From: Acidimicrobiales bacterium
GTDB lineage: Bacteria; Actinomycetota; Acidimicrobiia; Acidimicrobiales; VFJN01
Reading direction: 5' to 3'
DNA: 6,176 nucleotides
Assembly: GCA_016936035.1 (NCBI GenBank)
Contig: JAFGPU010000097.1
Coordinates: forward strand, 1 to 6,176
The position numbers were made by a program, and so were the translations under genes. Each line of letters begins with the position of its first letter. The first letter of the stretch is position 1. The notes beneath the pieces were generated by a model. The model saw only the letters and a program-made list of their open reading frames with translations, had not been told where the DNA came from and did no database searches. Shown piece after piece: positions 5,600 to 6,176 of the stretch.

Positions 5600-6150
5600 G
5601 GCTCGAGGTGGAGGCCGACGATGCCGCAGTCGAACTGCTGCGCATGAACGAGGCGCAGCTGCTGGTTGGCGTCGAGCCGGGGGAACACGGGCATCCCGGC
5701 GCCGAGCGCGGCGGTGTTCACGAACAGGTGGAACTCGTCGAGCAGACCCTCGGCGATGAGCCCCCGGACGAGGGTGCCGCCACCGGCGACCATGATGTCG
5801 CCACCCGGCTTGCCCTTCAGGTCGTTCACGATCTCGGTGAGGGCGCCGCCGGTGACGGTCGCGTTCTTCCAGGGCGACTCGGTCAGGCTGTTGGAGATCA
5901 CGACCTTCGGCGTGTCGTTCATCTTGTCGATCGACGCCTGGTCCTCGCCCTCGGGCCCGGACTCCCACGCCGGGATGAAGCCCTCGGCGAGCTTGCGTCC
6001 CAGCACGATCGTGTCGACCGGGTCCCACAGTCCGTCGACGTAGCTGTTCAGGTCGTCGGTCCAGGGCATCGTCAGCCAGTCCATCTCGCCGTTGGGGCCG
6101 GCCATGTAGCCGTCGACGGTGATCTGCAGCTGGAGCTTGGTCTTGCGCAT
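5587..6150 (-). CDS. Dihydrofolate reductase family protein (RibD C-terminal domain)
   Basis: This 187-residue protein belongs to the RibD C-terminal/dihydrofolate-reductase-like superfamily, small soluble NAD(P)H-dependent reductases of the YyaP/YwjB kind. Most members have no known substrate. Visible features: the N-terminal strand and substrate loop LQITVDGYMAGPNGEMDW (8-25); VLGRKLAEGF (49-58), the equivalent of the family's LGRKTYE; PKVVISNSL (81-89); and the nucleotide-binding glycine motif IMVAGGGTLVRGLIAEGLLD (119-138), followed by EFHLFVNTAALGAGMPVF. The ATG at 6150 is supported by GAAGGA 7 bases upstream (6158-6163 on the plus strand). The gene runs opposite to, and converges on, map, so it is not part of the ribosomal operon; its promoter lies outside the window. 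A true folate role is not implied. Function is unassigned beyond a probable reductase. Confidence 0.85.
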   Translation of the reverse strand: MRKTKLQLQITVDGYMAGPNGEMDWLTMPWTDDLNSYVDGLWDPVDTIVLGRKLAEGFIPAWESGPEGEDQASIDKMNDTPKVVISNSLTESPWKNATVTGGALTEIVNDLKGKPGGDIMVAGGGTLVRGLIAEGLLDEFHLFVNTAALGAGMPVFPRLDANQQLRLVHAQQFDCGIVGLHLEPVRS

Positions 6151-6157
6151 CGGATGT

Positions 6158-6163
6158 TCCTTC
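6158..6163 (-). promoter_or_regulatory. Ribosome binding site of the reductase-like gene
   Basis: Read on the minus strand this is GAAGGA, 7 bases before the ATG at 6150, a near-ideal site that supports this start. Only 13 further bases of upstream sequence are in the window, so no promoter can be assessed. Confidence 0.7.
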
Positions 6164-6176
6164 GTGTCGTCGGGGG

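Noticed and set aside
5666..6043. Plus-strand open frame opposite the reductase-like gene
   Set aside because: The minus-strand protein has a coherent family fold and a good ribosome binding site; the plus frame has neither.
1..6176. A new defence, mobile or biosynthetic system
   Set aside because: No repeats array, transposase, integrase, toxin-antitoxin pair or unfamiliar gene cluster is present; nearly all coding content is conserved housekeeping genes.

Overview
This is a very G+C-rich bacterial window. It carries the distal half of the spc ribosomal-protein operon, running left to right: rpsH (5' end cut by the window edge), rplF, rplR, rpsE, rpmD, rplO, secY, adk and map. One unrelated gene on the opposite strand follows, a dihydrofolate-reductase/RibD C-terminal-like protein. 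The base composition, codons ending mostly in G or C, GTG starts for secY and probably adk, an actinobacterial-style S5 with a long Gly/Arg-rich N-terminal tail, and adenylate kinase beginning LGRQGAGKGTQCVRLSRHY all point to a high-GC actinobacterium. My best guess is the Acidimicrobiia, but this is a recollection of family style and not a search result.

Layout. Bases 1-2609 hold six ribosomal protein genes packed with almost no spacing. Stop and start codons share a base at rplF/rplR and at rplR/rpsE (TGATG), and the other gaps are 2-5 bases, so translational coupling is likely. Bases 2610-2750 are the only sizeable gap inside the operon. They contain a set of nested inverted repeats that can be drawn as a compact three-way junction ahead of secY. 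SecY (the protein-export channel) overlaps adk by 4 bases (GTGA), and map follows adk after 11 bases. Bases 5488-5586 separate map from the convergent reductase-like gene and hold further inverted repeats but no T-tract.

How the genes fit together. The ribosomal proteins S8, L6, L18, S5, L30 and L15 build the small and large subunits. SecY forms the membrane channel used by ribosomes and SecA. Adenylate kinase balances the adenine nucleotides. Methionine aminopeptidase trims the first Met from new proteins. This is a classical growth-linked set and every gene looks intact, with the catalytic or signature residues in place. The conserved series usually continues map-infA-rpmJ-rpsM-rpsK-rpsD-rpoA-rplQ. 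Here it stops after map.

I found no mobile element, CRISPR array, tRNA, rRNA or clearly new system. The most interesting unexplained structure is the folded-looking leader before secY.
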